DNA of 64,000 nucleotides, from assembly GCF_009725165.1 (NCBI RefSeq), contig NZ_WNZW01000002.1:806001-870000 (forward strand). The letters are read 5' to 3'. The position numbers and the translations under genes were made by a program. Shown in pieces: positions 52,321-59,476 of the stretch (the stretch's first letter is position 1; each line of letters opens with the position of its first letter). A model generated the notes under the pieces. It did not search any database, was not told where the DNA came from, and saw nothing but the letters and a program-made list of their open reading frames with translations. The stretch is from Paenibacillus woosongensis. Its GTDB lineage: Bacteria; Bacillota; Bacilli; Paenibacillales; Paenibacillaceae.

Positions 52321-53404
52321 CCTGAAGGGCAGCCTGCGCCGCCTGGCGAATAACGTCCGGGAATGGCTCCGGCGCCAGCCGCTGTTCCGCAGAAGCGAAG
52401 GCGAAGGCCGCGGCTCCGTCTTCGAGCGAAGCAAGGACGGCGGGGGCTGGAGAACCTCGCCCTTTGGCGTATTGGTGCGTAAAGAGATCTCCGACCATAT
52501 CCGCAGCTGGCGGTTCATGCTGCTGCTCGGCATTATTCTGCTTACCTGCATCGCCTCCCTGTATACGGCCATGAACAGTATACAAGAGGCCATTCAGTCG
52601 GATAGCTCGGCGAGTGAATTCGTAATCCTGAAGCTGTTCACGCTGTCGGACGGAACCCTGCCGTCCTTCATCAGCTTCATCGGATTCCTTGGCCCGCTCC
52701 TTGGAATTGGCCTCGGCTTCGACGCCGTCAACAGCGAGCGCAACAAAGGGACCTTAAGCCGGATCATGGCCCAGCCGCTGCACCGCGACGCGCTGCTTAA
52801 CGCGAAGTTCGTCGCCTCGCTTAGCGTCGTCAGCATGATGTTCCTGATGCTCGGCTTCCTGATCATGGCTCTGGGGACGATCATTCTAGGCATTCCCCCG
52901 ACCTTGGAGGAGTTCTTAAGAATGATCAGCTTCATTTTCATCATTATTTTCTACATCGGGTTCTGGCTTAATTTGTCCATCCTATTCTCCGTGCGCTTCC
53001 GCCAGCCGGCTACCTCCGCGCTGTCGGGAATTTCCGTCTGGCTGTTCTTCAGCTTCTTCTACGACATGATCCTGAATATCGTGTCCAAAGGAATCGCGCC
53101 GAACGCCGGAACGGCCACGGTCGAGGACATCGTCAGCTTCCAGAACCAGATGCTGTGGCTAAGCAGAATATCGCCTTACACGCTGTTTAATGAGGCAACC
53201 ACCACACTGCTTATGCCCTCGGTCCGCAACCTGGGGCCGCTGACGACCGAGCAGGTTTATGGCGCCATTGCCAGCCCACTGCCCTTTGGTCAAAGCCTCT
53301 TGCTCGTCTGGCCGCAGGTTACTGGCCTCATCGCGCTGACCTTGATCTGCTTCGCCCTTTCCTATGTCCTGTTTCTCCGCCAGGAAATCCGCGGCCGTTC
53401 CTGA
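52280..53404 (+). CDS. ABC-2 type transporter permease
   Basis: A 374-residue membrane protein with a basic cytoplasmic N-terminus of about 75 residues and then about six spans (LLLGIILLTCIASLY first). NSERNKGTLSRIMAQPLHRD is the conserved cytoplasmic motif of NosY/ABC-2 permeases. Start: ATG 52280, after GGAGGTG, inside the ATPase gene. With the ATPase and the NEW3 protein it forms a three-gene export-type system ending at a strong terminator. Substrate unknown. Confidence 0.9.
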   Translation: MNKEAADLKHSRPDLKGSLRRLANNVREWLRRQPLFRRSEGEGRGSVFERSKDGGGWRTSPFGVLVRKEISDHIRSWRFMLLLGIILLTCIASLYTAMNSIQEAIQSDSSASEFVILKLFTLSDGTLPSFISFIGFLGPLLGIGLGFDAVNSERNKGTLSRIMAQPLHRDALLNAKFVASLSVVSMMFLMLGFLIMALGTIILGIPPTLEEFLRMISFIFIIIFYIGFWLNLSILFSVRFRQPATSALSGISVWLFFSFFYDMILNIVSKGIAPNAGTATVEDIVSFQNQMLWLSRISPYTLFNEATTTLLMPSVRNLGPLTTEQVYGAIASPLPFGQSLLLVWPQVTGLIALTLICFALSYVLFLRQEIRGRS

Positions 53405-53456
53405 CGGGCCGGCCGGAGCACTGGACAGAACGAATTGGCATACCGGGAAACGGCAA

Positions 53457-53508
53457 AGGGGCTGTCCCTCGTCATCGTAGATGACCGCGGGGCGCCCCTA
53501 TCTTTTTT
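53457..53508 (+). terminator. Rho-independent terminator after NEW3/ABC operon
   Basis: AGGGGC pairs with GCCCCT and, inside it, GTCATC pairs with GATGAC around GTA, followed by TCTTTTTT. Confidence 0.85.
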
Positions 53509-53576
53509 AGAATGATGCTATCCGTCTGCCAGAATACGTTTCTGTGGAATCAATTTCTGCAGAATCAATTATTGCG

Positions 53577-54023
53577 GAATCCATTTCTCCCTTGCCTGCA
53601 TCCCATTCTTTGACTTATCTTATACAGGCTGTCGACTCGAACACTAACCCCCATTCTTTAGCCCATCTTATATAAGCAATCGAACTCAAATACTAAAACC
53701 CCATTCTTTGCTTCATCTTATATAAGCTAACGAACGCGAACATAAGCTATCGAACTGAGTATAGCTGCCGAACTCGAACATGGCCATCGAACTCTAACAT
53801 AGCTGCCGAACACGGACATAACCATCGAACTCTAACACTAAATGGAATTCATGTATCTAATTATGCTCTAAACGAATGGTTCAATGGATTAGATGGATTT
53901 TACGCACCTAAAATCAAGAATCCCGCCCATGATGGCGATCTCCCTTCTTCTAACGATATGAAATCCATTTAAATCTACTTTTCTTTCTTTGCCGCAGAAT
54001 TTAACTACTATAAATCCATTTAG
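53577..54023 (+). repeat. Modular intergenic repeat, copy C (longest)
   Basis: The 5' block is 53577-53632, and its CCCCATTCTTT half is repeated three times at about 50-bp spacing (to about 53741). The variable tract ends with five 19-bp units (53742-53836, near ATAGCTGCCGAACTCGAAC). The 185-bp core is 53839-54023. Just before the block, a 15-bp unit near TTTCTGCAGAATCAA occurs three times. It is downstream of the NEW3/ABC terminator. Confidence 0.8.
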
Positions 54024-54043
54024 ACCGAAGATTCGCTACTTTC

Positions 54044-54180
54044 ATGCTCGCTAGTTCCACGATTTATGCTCACTATATCCACGATTCATACTCACTAGAT
54101 CCACTATCTCGCTAGACCACGATTCATACTCGCTAAATCCACGATTCATGCTCGCTAGTTCCGTGATTCATGCTCACACG
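54044..54180 (+). repeat. 22-bp tandem repeat tract
   Basis: About six imperfect units carrying CTCGCTAGTTCCACGATTC follow one another directly after copy C of the modular repeat. One unit is shortened. There are no unique spacers between units, so this is a minisatellite and not a CRISPR array. From 54181 to 54241 nothing is recognisable. Confidence 0.75.
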
Positions 54181-54241
54181 TAAAGAGCGGTGGAGGACGT
54201 GTTTAGTCAAATCAAGGGCAAACGGTCGTAAAGATATTTTG

Positions 54242-54297
54242 GGGACAGCCGTTTCACGTTGGACAGCTGTTTCACGCTAGACAGCTGTTTCACGTTA
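54242..54297 (-). repeat. 18-bp tandem repeat overlapping the end of the radical SAM gene
   Basis: Three units near ACGTGAAACAGCTGTCC on the minus strand. The first supplies the stop codon (TGA in ACGTGA) of the radical SAM gene; the others lie just downstream. Because 18 is a multiple of three, each unit repeats the stop in frame. Confidence 0.7.
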
Positions 54298-55297
54298 TAG
54301 CACCGGTTGGCCCCTTCCGGCCCGTCTGTGACTGCATCATTTCGGTCCGTATGGGGACGGACGGAAACAAGGCCTCGCGCGCGGGGCATGGCTCCCGGTC
54401 CAGATAATCCCTCAAGGCCGCAGGCATATCGCTGTAGATATCTCGCAGCGAAGCGCCTGCATGAATATTGCCAATGACGACGGGATAGCACAGCTCCGAA
54501 ATAAGAATGTCGCCGTTGCCATGCAGGTGAAGCTGCTTCTTCCCTTCTATGCAGTGCGGAAAATATATGCCAGGCTGCTCCTGGAATCCAAGCTCCTCCA
54601 TAAACCGGTCCATGCAGGTGAAATACAGCGTCATGTCGTTTTTTCTACGGGCAATAAGCTCGTTGACTGCCTGCTTTAACGCATCCCGGGCCGCAATAGC
54701 CTTCCATCCGCTGTGATTCATAATGATGCTGTTCTGTATCTCATGCGTACGAACCCCCATGTCATAAACATGATCGTGAATTTCCTTCATATGATGCTCG
54801 GTTTCGCTGAATAGCAGCGTCTCCAGCACGGTATCCACTCTGGTAGAAGCGAACATGGCGATGTTATCTCTGATTTTGCGATATACGCTAGGGTGAAGGT
54901 GATAATACCGGGAGAACTCCTCCGCCGTCGTAAAATTGAAGGAAATATGGATCGTTGTCAATCCCGCGTCGGCCAGCCGCCGAATCCGCTCCTCATTCAG
55001 CAGGCTGCCGTTGGAATTAAGCTGAGTCTGAATGCCGCGGGCCGAGCAATAGCTTACGACCTCGACGCAATCCTCATACTTCAGGGTGACCTCCCCGCCG
55101 GACAGCCTAACCCGCTTTAGGGATGGCAGTTGCTCCAGCAGAGGGATCACCTCCTTGGCGCCAATGCTGTTCCCATCGTTTCTCTGATAGGCGCAGCAAT
55201 AGTCACAGCGAAAGTTGCAGTTGGAGGCCATGCCGATTTCCAGCCCTTCCAATTCGTAGCTCAGGGGCTTCTCCAGCTCCAAAGATTTATATTTCAT
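54290..55297 (-). CDS. Radical SAM protein, orphan
   Basis: A 335-residue enzyme. The iron-sulfur motif C-x3-C-x2-C is at C27, C31 and C34 (SNCNFRCDYC), and the SAM-binding GGE is in VRLSGGEVTL. The partial barrel continues to about residue 220 (GIQTQLNSNGSLL, HISFNFTT). The C-terminal part has scattered cysteines (YFTCMD, FPHCIEGKKQ, SELCYP, REPCPA) that could bind a second cluster, but not the regular SPASM spacing. AAAGGAG precedes the ATG. No peptide precursor, transporter or partner enzyme is adjacent, so I give no substrate. Confidence 0.88.
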   Translation of the reverse strand: MKYKSLELEKPLSYELEGLEIGMASNCNFRCDYCCAYQRNDGNSIGAKEVIPLLEQLPSLKRVRLSGGEVTLKYEDCVEVVSYCSARGIQTQLNSNGSLLNEERIRRLADAGLTTIHISFNFTTAEEFSRYYHLHPSVYRKIRDNIAMFASTRVDTVLETLLFSETEHHMKEIHDHVYDMGVRTHEIQNSIIMNHSGWKAIAARDALKQAVNELIARRKNDMTLYFTCMDRFMEELGFQEQPGIYFPHCIEGKKQLHLHGNGDILISELCYPVVIGNIHAGASLRDIYSDMPAALRDYLDREPCPAREALFPSVPIRTEMMQSQTGRKGPTGAIT

Positions 55298-55410
55298 GCT
55301 TTGACTCCTTTAATGGAAAATTAGGCCAGCTTACATCTTAAAATAATTGCTGCGCATCGTCTGTGACGCTTCTTACTGTATAAAGCGAAGATCAGCGGAT
55401 CAAACCAGAC

Positions 55411-55443
55411 AAGAAAAGCGCGTGCCCCTGCCGGGACACGCGT
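55411..55443 (-). terminator. Rho-independent terminator after pectate lyase gene
   Basis: On the minus strand CGCGTGTCCC pairs with GGGGCACGCG around GGCA, followed by CTTTTCTT. Confidence 0.75.
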
Positions 55444-55459
55444 CCTAAATCCCACCCTT

Positions 55460-56446
55460 TTACTTTCCAACGTTAATCTTTCCTACGCCTGCGTTGGCAA
55501 TCACATGATTCTTCACCGTATTAACCGCATCCAGCGTATAGCTGTACGGAGGCGTGTAGCTGGTCGTCGAAGTCGTCGGCATACTGCCGGTGCTGTTCAC
55601 GAACAGGTTATTTTTCACATCCCAATAACCTTGCTCCTTACTGTACAATGTAACAATCGGATCCTTGGAATTTTCAAAGACATTATGCTCGATGCGGAGC
55701 TTGGCCCCCATTCTGGAGTTGATGCCCGTATCGATAATATTGTTGTAATAGTTGTTGAATAAATGGCCCTGACCGAAGCGAAACAGCGGACCGCGGGAAT
55801 TAATATTTTCAAAGCGGTTATGGTGATACGTGATTTTCCGGTCGTAATTGTCGCTGTCGGATGAGCCGATGAGCGAGGTTTTCCAGCTGTCATGGATATA
55901 GTTGTAGGAGATCGTAATATATTGGGCGTTTTTCTTCACATCGATCATACCGTCATAATAATCCTTGTCGGAATTGAGAGTAGCGTATAATTCGTTGTGG
56001 TCAACCCAGACATTATTTGCCGGGCCTTCGATGCTGATGGCGTCCTTGTCGCCAATATTGACATGGTGGATTTTCAGATTGCGAATAATGATATTGTTCG
56101 CACGGGTCACTTTAATGCCAATGCCCTCGAATTCAGCACCAGCGCCCGTGCCAAGTATAGAGACGTCATTAACGTCTTTGATGCTGATTTTGTTATCCGA
56201 GGAATTGGCCGGCGTAATTTTGCCCGACACATAAATGGTCAGCGGCTGGCTGCCTTTATTCTTGAGTGCGGTTTGAAGCGCGGCCCCTGTGGTTACCGTG
56301 ACAGAGGTACCGCCTGCTCCGCCGGTCGTTCCGCCGTTCATGGTTGCAAATCCAACGTATCCGGGATCGGCTGCCTGGGAAGATGGAAGAGAGAACATGC
56401 TTATCATTACTGTTAGTACCAACAATAAAGCTAATCTTTGTTTCAT
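55460..56446 (-). CDS. Secreted pectate lyase, polysaccharide lyase family 1
   Basis: A 328-residue secreted enzyme that cleaves polygalacturonan by beta-elimination, with calcium. A signal peptide (about 1-26, ending SSQAA) precedes a right-handed beta-helix. [10 protein letters not shown] and the calcium-binding [20 protein letters not shown] segment are visible, as is the catalytic-arginine region [21 protein letters not shown] choose ATG 56446; a GTG three codons upstream overlaps the AAAGGA site. It is a single-gene transcript with an unusual leader (see 56531-56570) and a cre site. Confidence 0.94.
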   Translation of the reverse strand: MKQRLALLLVLTVMISMFSLPSSQAADPGYVGFATMNGGTTGGAGGTSVTVTTGAALQTALKNKGSQPLTIYVSGKITPANSSDNKISIKDVNDVSILGTGAGAEFEGIGIKVTRANNIIIRNLKIHHVNIGDKDAISIEGPANNVWVDHNELYATLNSDKDYYDGMIDVKKNAQYITISYNYIHDSWKTSLIGSSDSDNYDRKITYHHNRFENINSRGPLFRFGQGHLFNNYYNNIIDTGINSRMGAKLRIEHNVFENSKDPIVTLYSKEQGYWDVKNNLFVNSTGSMPTTSTTSYTPPYSYTLDAVNTVKNHVIANAGVGKINVGK

Positions 56447-56487
56447 ACTATTCACGTCCTTTATAGGTTATAGTAAGCACAAAAACT

Positions 56488-56502
56488 AGTAAGCGCTTTC
56501 AA
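56488..56502 (-). promoter_or_regulatory. cre site in pectate lyase leader
   Basis: Minus strand TTGAAAGCGCTTACT matches WTGNAANCGNWNNCW at all positions. It lies 42 bases upstream of the start codon, inside the inferred transcript, so CcpA would act as a roadblock. Confidence 0.7.
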
Positions 56503-56530
56503 TTTCCGGGCCGATAGATTGGCCTTGCAA

Positions 56531-56570
56531 CCTCCTTTCTTCCTTTTTATTATCCTCCTGATCACCTCCT
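56531..56570 (-). promoter_or_regulatory. Stacked Shine-Dalgarno motifs without a reading frame (STAB-SD-like)
   Basis: On the minus strand AGGAGGTGATC, an 11-base perfect complement of the 16S 3' end, is followed directly by AGGAGG and 15 bases later by AAAGGAGG. They are 85-125 bases upstream of the pectate lyase start, and no start codon follows at a usable distance. An extended -10 box (TGGTAAAAT, 56579-56587) would start the mRNA right at these motifs. 30S binding here could protect the 5' end, as known for Bacillus cry3A. Confidence 0.5.
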
Positions 56571-56626
56571 GTTTATCAATTTTACCATAATTTTAATATT
56601 TTGCTATAATTTATTTAAATTATTCC

Positions 56627-56674
56627 GAAAAAACGGGACTATTCTACAAACTGAGCCATCTGCAGAAATAGTCC
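56627..56674 (-). terminator. Rho-independent terminator after glpX
   Basis: On the minus strand GGGACTATT pairs with AATAGTCCC across a loop of about 23 bases, followed by GTTTTTTC. Confidence 0.75.
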
Positions 56675-56709
56675 CTGTCGATTTCATGTTACTCTTTAGA
56701 ATCTAGCGT

Positions 56710-57684
56710 TTAGATAGCGGCCCCTCTCACCGAATTGAATTGCTCCGTGAAATGATGGGTCGTCTGGATGTAACTGATCGTTCTATTCTCGGAACCCATA
56801 ATAACGGAATGTGTCTCGGCTTTATGCTTCGGCAAGTAGCGCACCCCGTGCAGGAAGTCGCCTGATGTCACGCCGGTAGCCACAAACAAGACGTTGTCAT
56901 GACCGATCATGTCCTCCATCCGGAGCAGCTGATCTGGCTTGGAGAGCCCCATACGAACGCAGCGGTTGTATTCCTCAAGCCCGTTAGGCAGCAATCTCCC
57001 CTGCATTTCCCCGCCAAGGCATTTCAACGCCGCTGCTGCAAGCACTCCTTCCGGCGCTCCGCCGGAGCCTACATACATATCGACTTCCTTCTCCATTGCG
57101 GCCTCAATGGCACCCATCACATCGCCATGGCTCAGCAGCTTGATCCGGACTCCGGATTTGCGCAGCGCGTCGATCAGTACCGAATGCCGCTCCCGGTCCA
57201 GGATCGATACCGTCATATCCGCCAGTGGCTTATCCAGTATGCGGGAGGCTTTGGCGAGCGTCGTCTCGATCGGATCATCCAGCGAGAGCTGCCCGGCAAG
57301 CGCTGGGCCGACTGCCAGCTTCTCCATGTAAATATCGGGAGCATGAAGCAGGCTGCCCTCGGGAGCTGCGGCGATGACGGAGATAGCGTTATTCAGCCCG
57401 TTGGCAACCGTCTCCGTTCCCTCCAAAGGATCGACGGCAATGTCGACTCTCGGCCCGCGGCGGTTGCCGATTCTTTCACCGATGTATAGCATCGGCGCTT
57501 CGTCCATCTCCCCTTCGCCAATAACTACCGTCCCGTCAATAGCAACGGAATTGAATTTGCTGCGTATTGCCATCGTCGCCGCCTCATCTGCGCTATTCTT
57601 ATCGCCCCGACCTGTCCAGCGCGCCGCCTCAAGGGCAGCCGCTTCCGTAATGCGTGCTAATTCCAGTGCTATGTGACGCTCCAT
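56710..57684 (-). CDS. glpX: Fructose-1,6-bisphosphatase, class II
   Basis: A 324-residue GlpX-type phosphatase converting fructose 1,6-bisphosphate to fructose 6-phosphate, the committed hexose step of gluconeogenesis. Metal-binding motifs GEGEMDEAPMLYIGE and DPLEGT are intact. Start: ATG 57684, 8 bases after GGAGGG; a GTG 15 bases earlier lies inside that site. It follows yqfL by 75 bases in the same direction and ends at a terminator, so it probably belongs to the ccpN-yqfL transcript. Confidence 0.95.
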   Translation of the reverse strand: MERHIALELARITEAAALEAARWTGRGDKNSADEAATMAIRSKFNSVAIDGTVVIGEGEMDEAPMLYIGERIGNRRGPRVDIAVDPLEGTETVANGLNNAISVIAAAPEGSLLHAPDIYMEKLAVGPALAGQLSLDDPIETTLAKASRILDKPLADMTVSILDRERHSVLIDALRKSGVRIKLLSHGDVMGAIEAAMEKEVDMYVGSGGAPEGVLAAAALKCLGGEMQGRLLPNGLEEYNRCVRMGLSKPDQLLRMEDMIGHDNVLFVATGVTSGDFLHGVRYLPKHKAETHSVIMGSENRTISYIQTTHHFTEQFNSVRGAAI

Positions 57685-57758
57685 TGTTTCTCCCTCCACC
57701 TAATTTTTTAAAGGTAGTTTAAAAATTCCTCTTTTGATCACGATGTTTCTCTATAAAC

Positions 57759-58556
57759 TTATAAGTGCTTCATGATGAGCCCTGCCGTCTCTTCGATCGC
57801 CTTGTCGGTGACGTCAATCACCTGGCAGCCCAGCGAGGCAAACAGCGACTGGGCATATTTCAATTCGTACTGCACACGCTCAAAGGAGGCATATTCGGCA
57901 TCATCCGGCAGACCCAGCGCCTTTAGCCGTTCCGAGCGGATTTTGACCAAATGCTTCGCGTCAATCGTTAATCCGATAATTTTATCGCTGCTGACCTCCT
58001 TCAGCTGGCTCGGGGGGGTTAATTCAGGTACGACGGGGTAGTTGACGACTTTTTTCCCCTTATGCGCCAAAAACATGGACAGCGGCGTCTTGGAAATGCG
58101 CGAAACGCCAAGAATGACGATATCCGCTTTAAGTATGGCGCCCACATCTTTGCCGTCGTCGTTATTCACAGCAAATTCGATAGCGTCCACTCGCTGGTAA
58201 TAATCCTCATCGAGCTTATGGCCGGGCGTACGCTTGGGCGTGTCATTAAATGTATCCACAAAAGCCTGCATCATCGGCCCCATAATATCCACAGCACGAA
58301 CGTTTAAGCGGACGGCTTCTTCCCTCATCGCCTCCCGCAGCTCAGGCTGCACTAAAGTATATACGACAAAACCTCCACGTTCAGATACTTCCTCCATCAA
58401 CCGACTTAACTCTTCTTCATTGCGAACGTTCATGAATCTCTTGATCTCGGTGTTGGGTAATTCGAATTGCTCAAGAGTGGCCCGGACAACCGCTTCCGCA
58501 GTCTCTCCGATGGAATCTGAACAGATTGCTATAAAATGAGCTGGAGACTGATTCAT
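57759..58556 (-). CDS. yqfL: Pyruvate,phosphate dikinase regulatory kinase/phosphorylase (PSRP)
   Basis: A 265-residue DUF299 protein. Such proteins phosphorylate and dephosphorylate a threonine of pyruvate,phosphate dikinase (or PEP synthase) with ADP and Pi. The nucleotide-binding loop GVSRISKTPLSMFLA is intact, and the N-terminus FIAICSDSIGETAEAVVRA is characteristic. GGGAGG precedes the ATG, 13 bases after the ccpN stop. Pairing with ccpN is conserved in Bacillus, where YqfL supports CcpN-dependent control of gluconeogenic genes. The target dikinase is not in the window. Confidence 0.94.
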   Translation of the reverse strand: MNQSPAHFIAICSDSIGETAEAVVRATLEQFELPNTEIKRFMNVRNEEELSRLMEEVSERGGFVVYTLVQPELREAMREEAVRLNVRAVDIMGPMMQAFVDTFNDTPKRTPGHKLDEDYYQRVDAIEFAVNNDDGKDVGAILKADIVILGVSRISKTPLSMFLAHKGKKVVNYPVVPELTPPSQLKEVSSDKIIGLTIDAKHLVKIRSERLKALGLPDDAEYASFERVQYELKYAQSLFASLGCQVIDVTDKAIEETAGLIMKHL

Positions 58557-58569
58557 CCCATTCCTCCCA

Positions 58570-59208
58570 CTAATCCTCAGCTATCGTGTCTAGCAGCATT
58601 TTTATAATATTTGTCTTAGAAATTCGCCCTACCACTTTTACGTCTCCCTCTTCGCCGGTCTCCGCCGGCACGACTACAGGCAAGCTGTCAATTTGATGAG
58701 CGATAATTTTCCTCGCCGCCTCAAGCACCGAATCCTCCGGTGAGACGGTGATGATATTAGGCCGCCGAGTCATGATGAAACTTACGGGCATTGAGGATGC
58801 AGTGGCGTTGCCTAGCGTAACCTTGAGTAAATCCTTGCGGGATACGATCCCTGCCAATCTTCCTTGCTCATCCGTAACAATCAAATGGCCTACATTCTCT
58901 AGAAAAAGCGAGACGACCGCCTCTTGAATCGTCGTCGTTTCACGAACAATCACAGGTACGCCGTGAAGATCCCCGACCTTCATATCAAGCAGCCGAAGCT
59001 TGCTCTCTTCTTCCGGCGTTCTTCTCTTGCCCAAAAAATATCCTACCTTCGGTTTTGCATCGATATAATCGAGCATGACGAGAATGGACAAATCTGAACG
59101 GATTGTCGGGCGAGTCAAATTCAGCATTTCCGCTATGAGATCTCCGGTAATCGGAGCATGCTTTTTCACAATGTCAATGATTTCCAATTGACGGGATGTT
59201 AGTTTGAT
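58570..59208 (-). CDS. ccpN: CcpN-type repressor of gluconeogenic genes (HTH plus two CBS domains)
   Basis: A 212-residue protein: a winged helix-turn-helix (about 1-70, with ITGDLIAEMLNLTRPTIRSD) and two CBS domains (about 80-205). CcpN represses gapB and pckA when glycolytic sugars are present. The start is unusual. GGAGGG at 59216-59221 is followed after 7 bases by ATC (59208), or after 4 by ATT (59211), and the frame from there (IKLTSRQLEII) matches the usual CcpN N-terminus. The first conventional start, TTG 59187, has no ribosome site and would delete the first residues of helix 1. I therefore call an ATC/ATT start. Confidence 0.85.
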   Translation of the reverse strand: MKLTSRQLEIIDIVKKHAPITGDLIAEMLNLTRPTIRSDLSILVMLDYIDAKPKVGYFLGKRRTPEEESKLRLLDMKVGDLHGVPVIVRETTTIQEAVVSLFLENVGHLIVTDEQGRLAGIVSRKDLLKVTLGNATASSMPVSFIMTRRPNIITVSPEDSVLEAARKIIAHQIDSLPVVVPAETGEEGDVKVVGRISKTNIIKMLLDTIAED

Positions 59209-59325
59209 AATAAATCCCTCCGCTTCAGATAGGTTCGCTCCTAGTATAACATTCCTTCGTCATTCATTAGAATGTCATATTGGCGAATTTTGATTCCTCC
59301 TTCCTGTAAGAAAAGTTTTATTGTG

Positions 59326-59381
59326 TATATAATACGTCATATTTAATTATTGTTCAATATATAATACGCACTATTTATTAA
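59326..59381. promoter_or_regulatory. Direct repeats around the ccpN promoter, possible autoregulatory operators
   Basis: ATATAATACGTCATATTTA (from 59327) and ATATAATACGCACTATTTA (from 59359) are two similar sites about 32 bases apart. One covers the -10 box and the other lies upstream of the -35 box. The first contains minus-strand TATGACGTATT, 10 of 11 matches to the CcpN motif TRTGHYATAYW as I recall it; the second fits poorly. Confidence 0.4.
59329..59357 (-). promoter_or_regulatory. Sigma-A promoter of ccpN operon
   Basis: The minus strand has TTGAAC (59357-59352), a 17-base spacer and TATTAT (59334-59329). The leader to the start codon is about 110 bases. Confidence 0.65.
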
Positions 59382-59427
59382 TTTGAAACGATTAATGTGT
59401 AAATTGGTATGTTCTCATGCAAAATAA

Positions 59428-59449
59428 GCCGGCGCCTTGAAAGCCCGGC
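59428..59449 (-). terminator. Weak terminator hairpin after thioesterase gene
   Basis: On the minus strand GCCGGGC faces GCGCCGGC across a short loop, followed by TTATTTTGC. The stem is imperfect. Confidence 0.4.
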
Positions 59450-59476
59450 CATGTTCATTTATTACCAAAATAAGCT

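Noticed and set aside
53742..54180. Short regularly spaced repeats that could suggest a CRISPR array
   Set aside because: The 19-bp and 22-bp units are contiguous, with no unique spacers, and no cas gene is present. They are tandem minisatellites.
53457..54252. GGCTGTCCC near both ends of the third repeat tract, considered as terminal inverted repeats
   Set aside because: Only nine bases match, the left copy is the arm of a convincing terminator and the right copy belongs to an 18-bp tandem array.
55331..55357. Eight-codon frame (MRSNYFKM) just upstream of the radical SAM gene, considered as a precursor peptide
   Set aside because: It has no Shine-Dalgarno motif, is very short and has no leader-core pattern. 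A chance frame is more likely.
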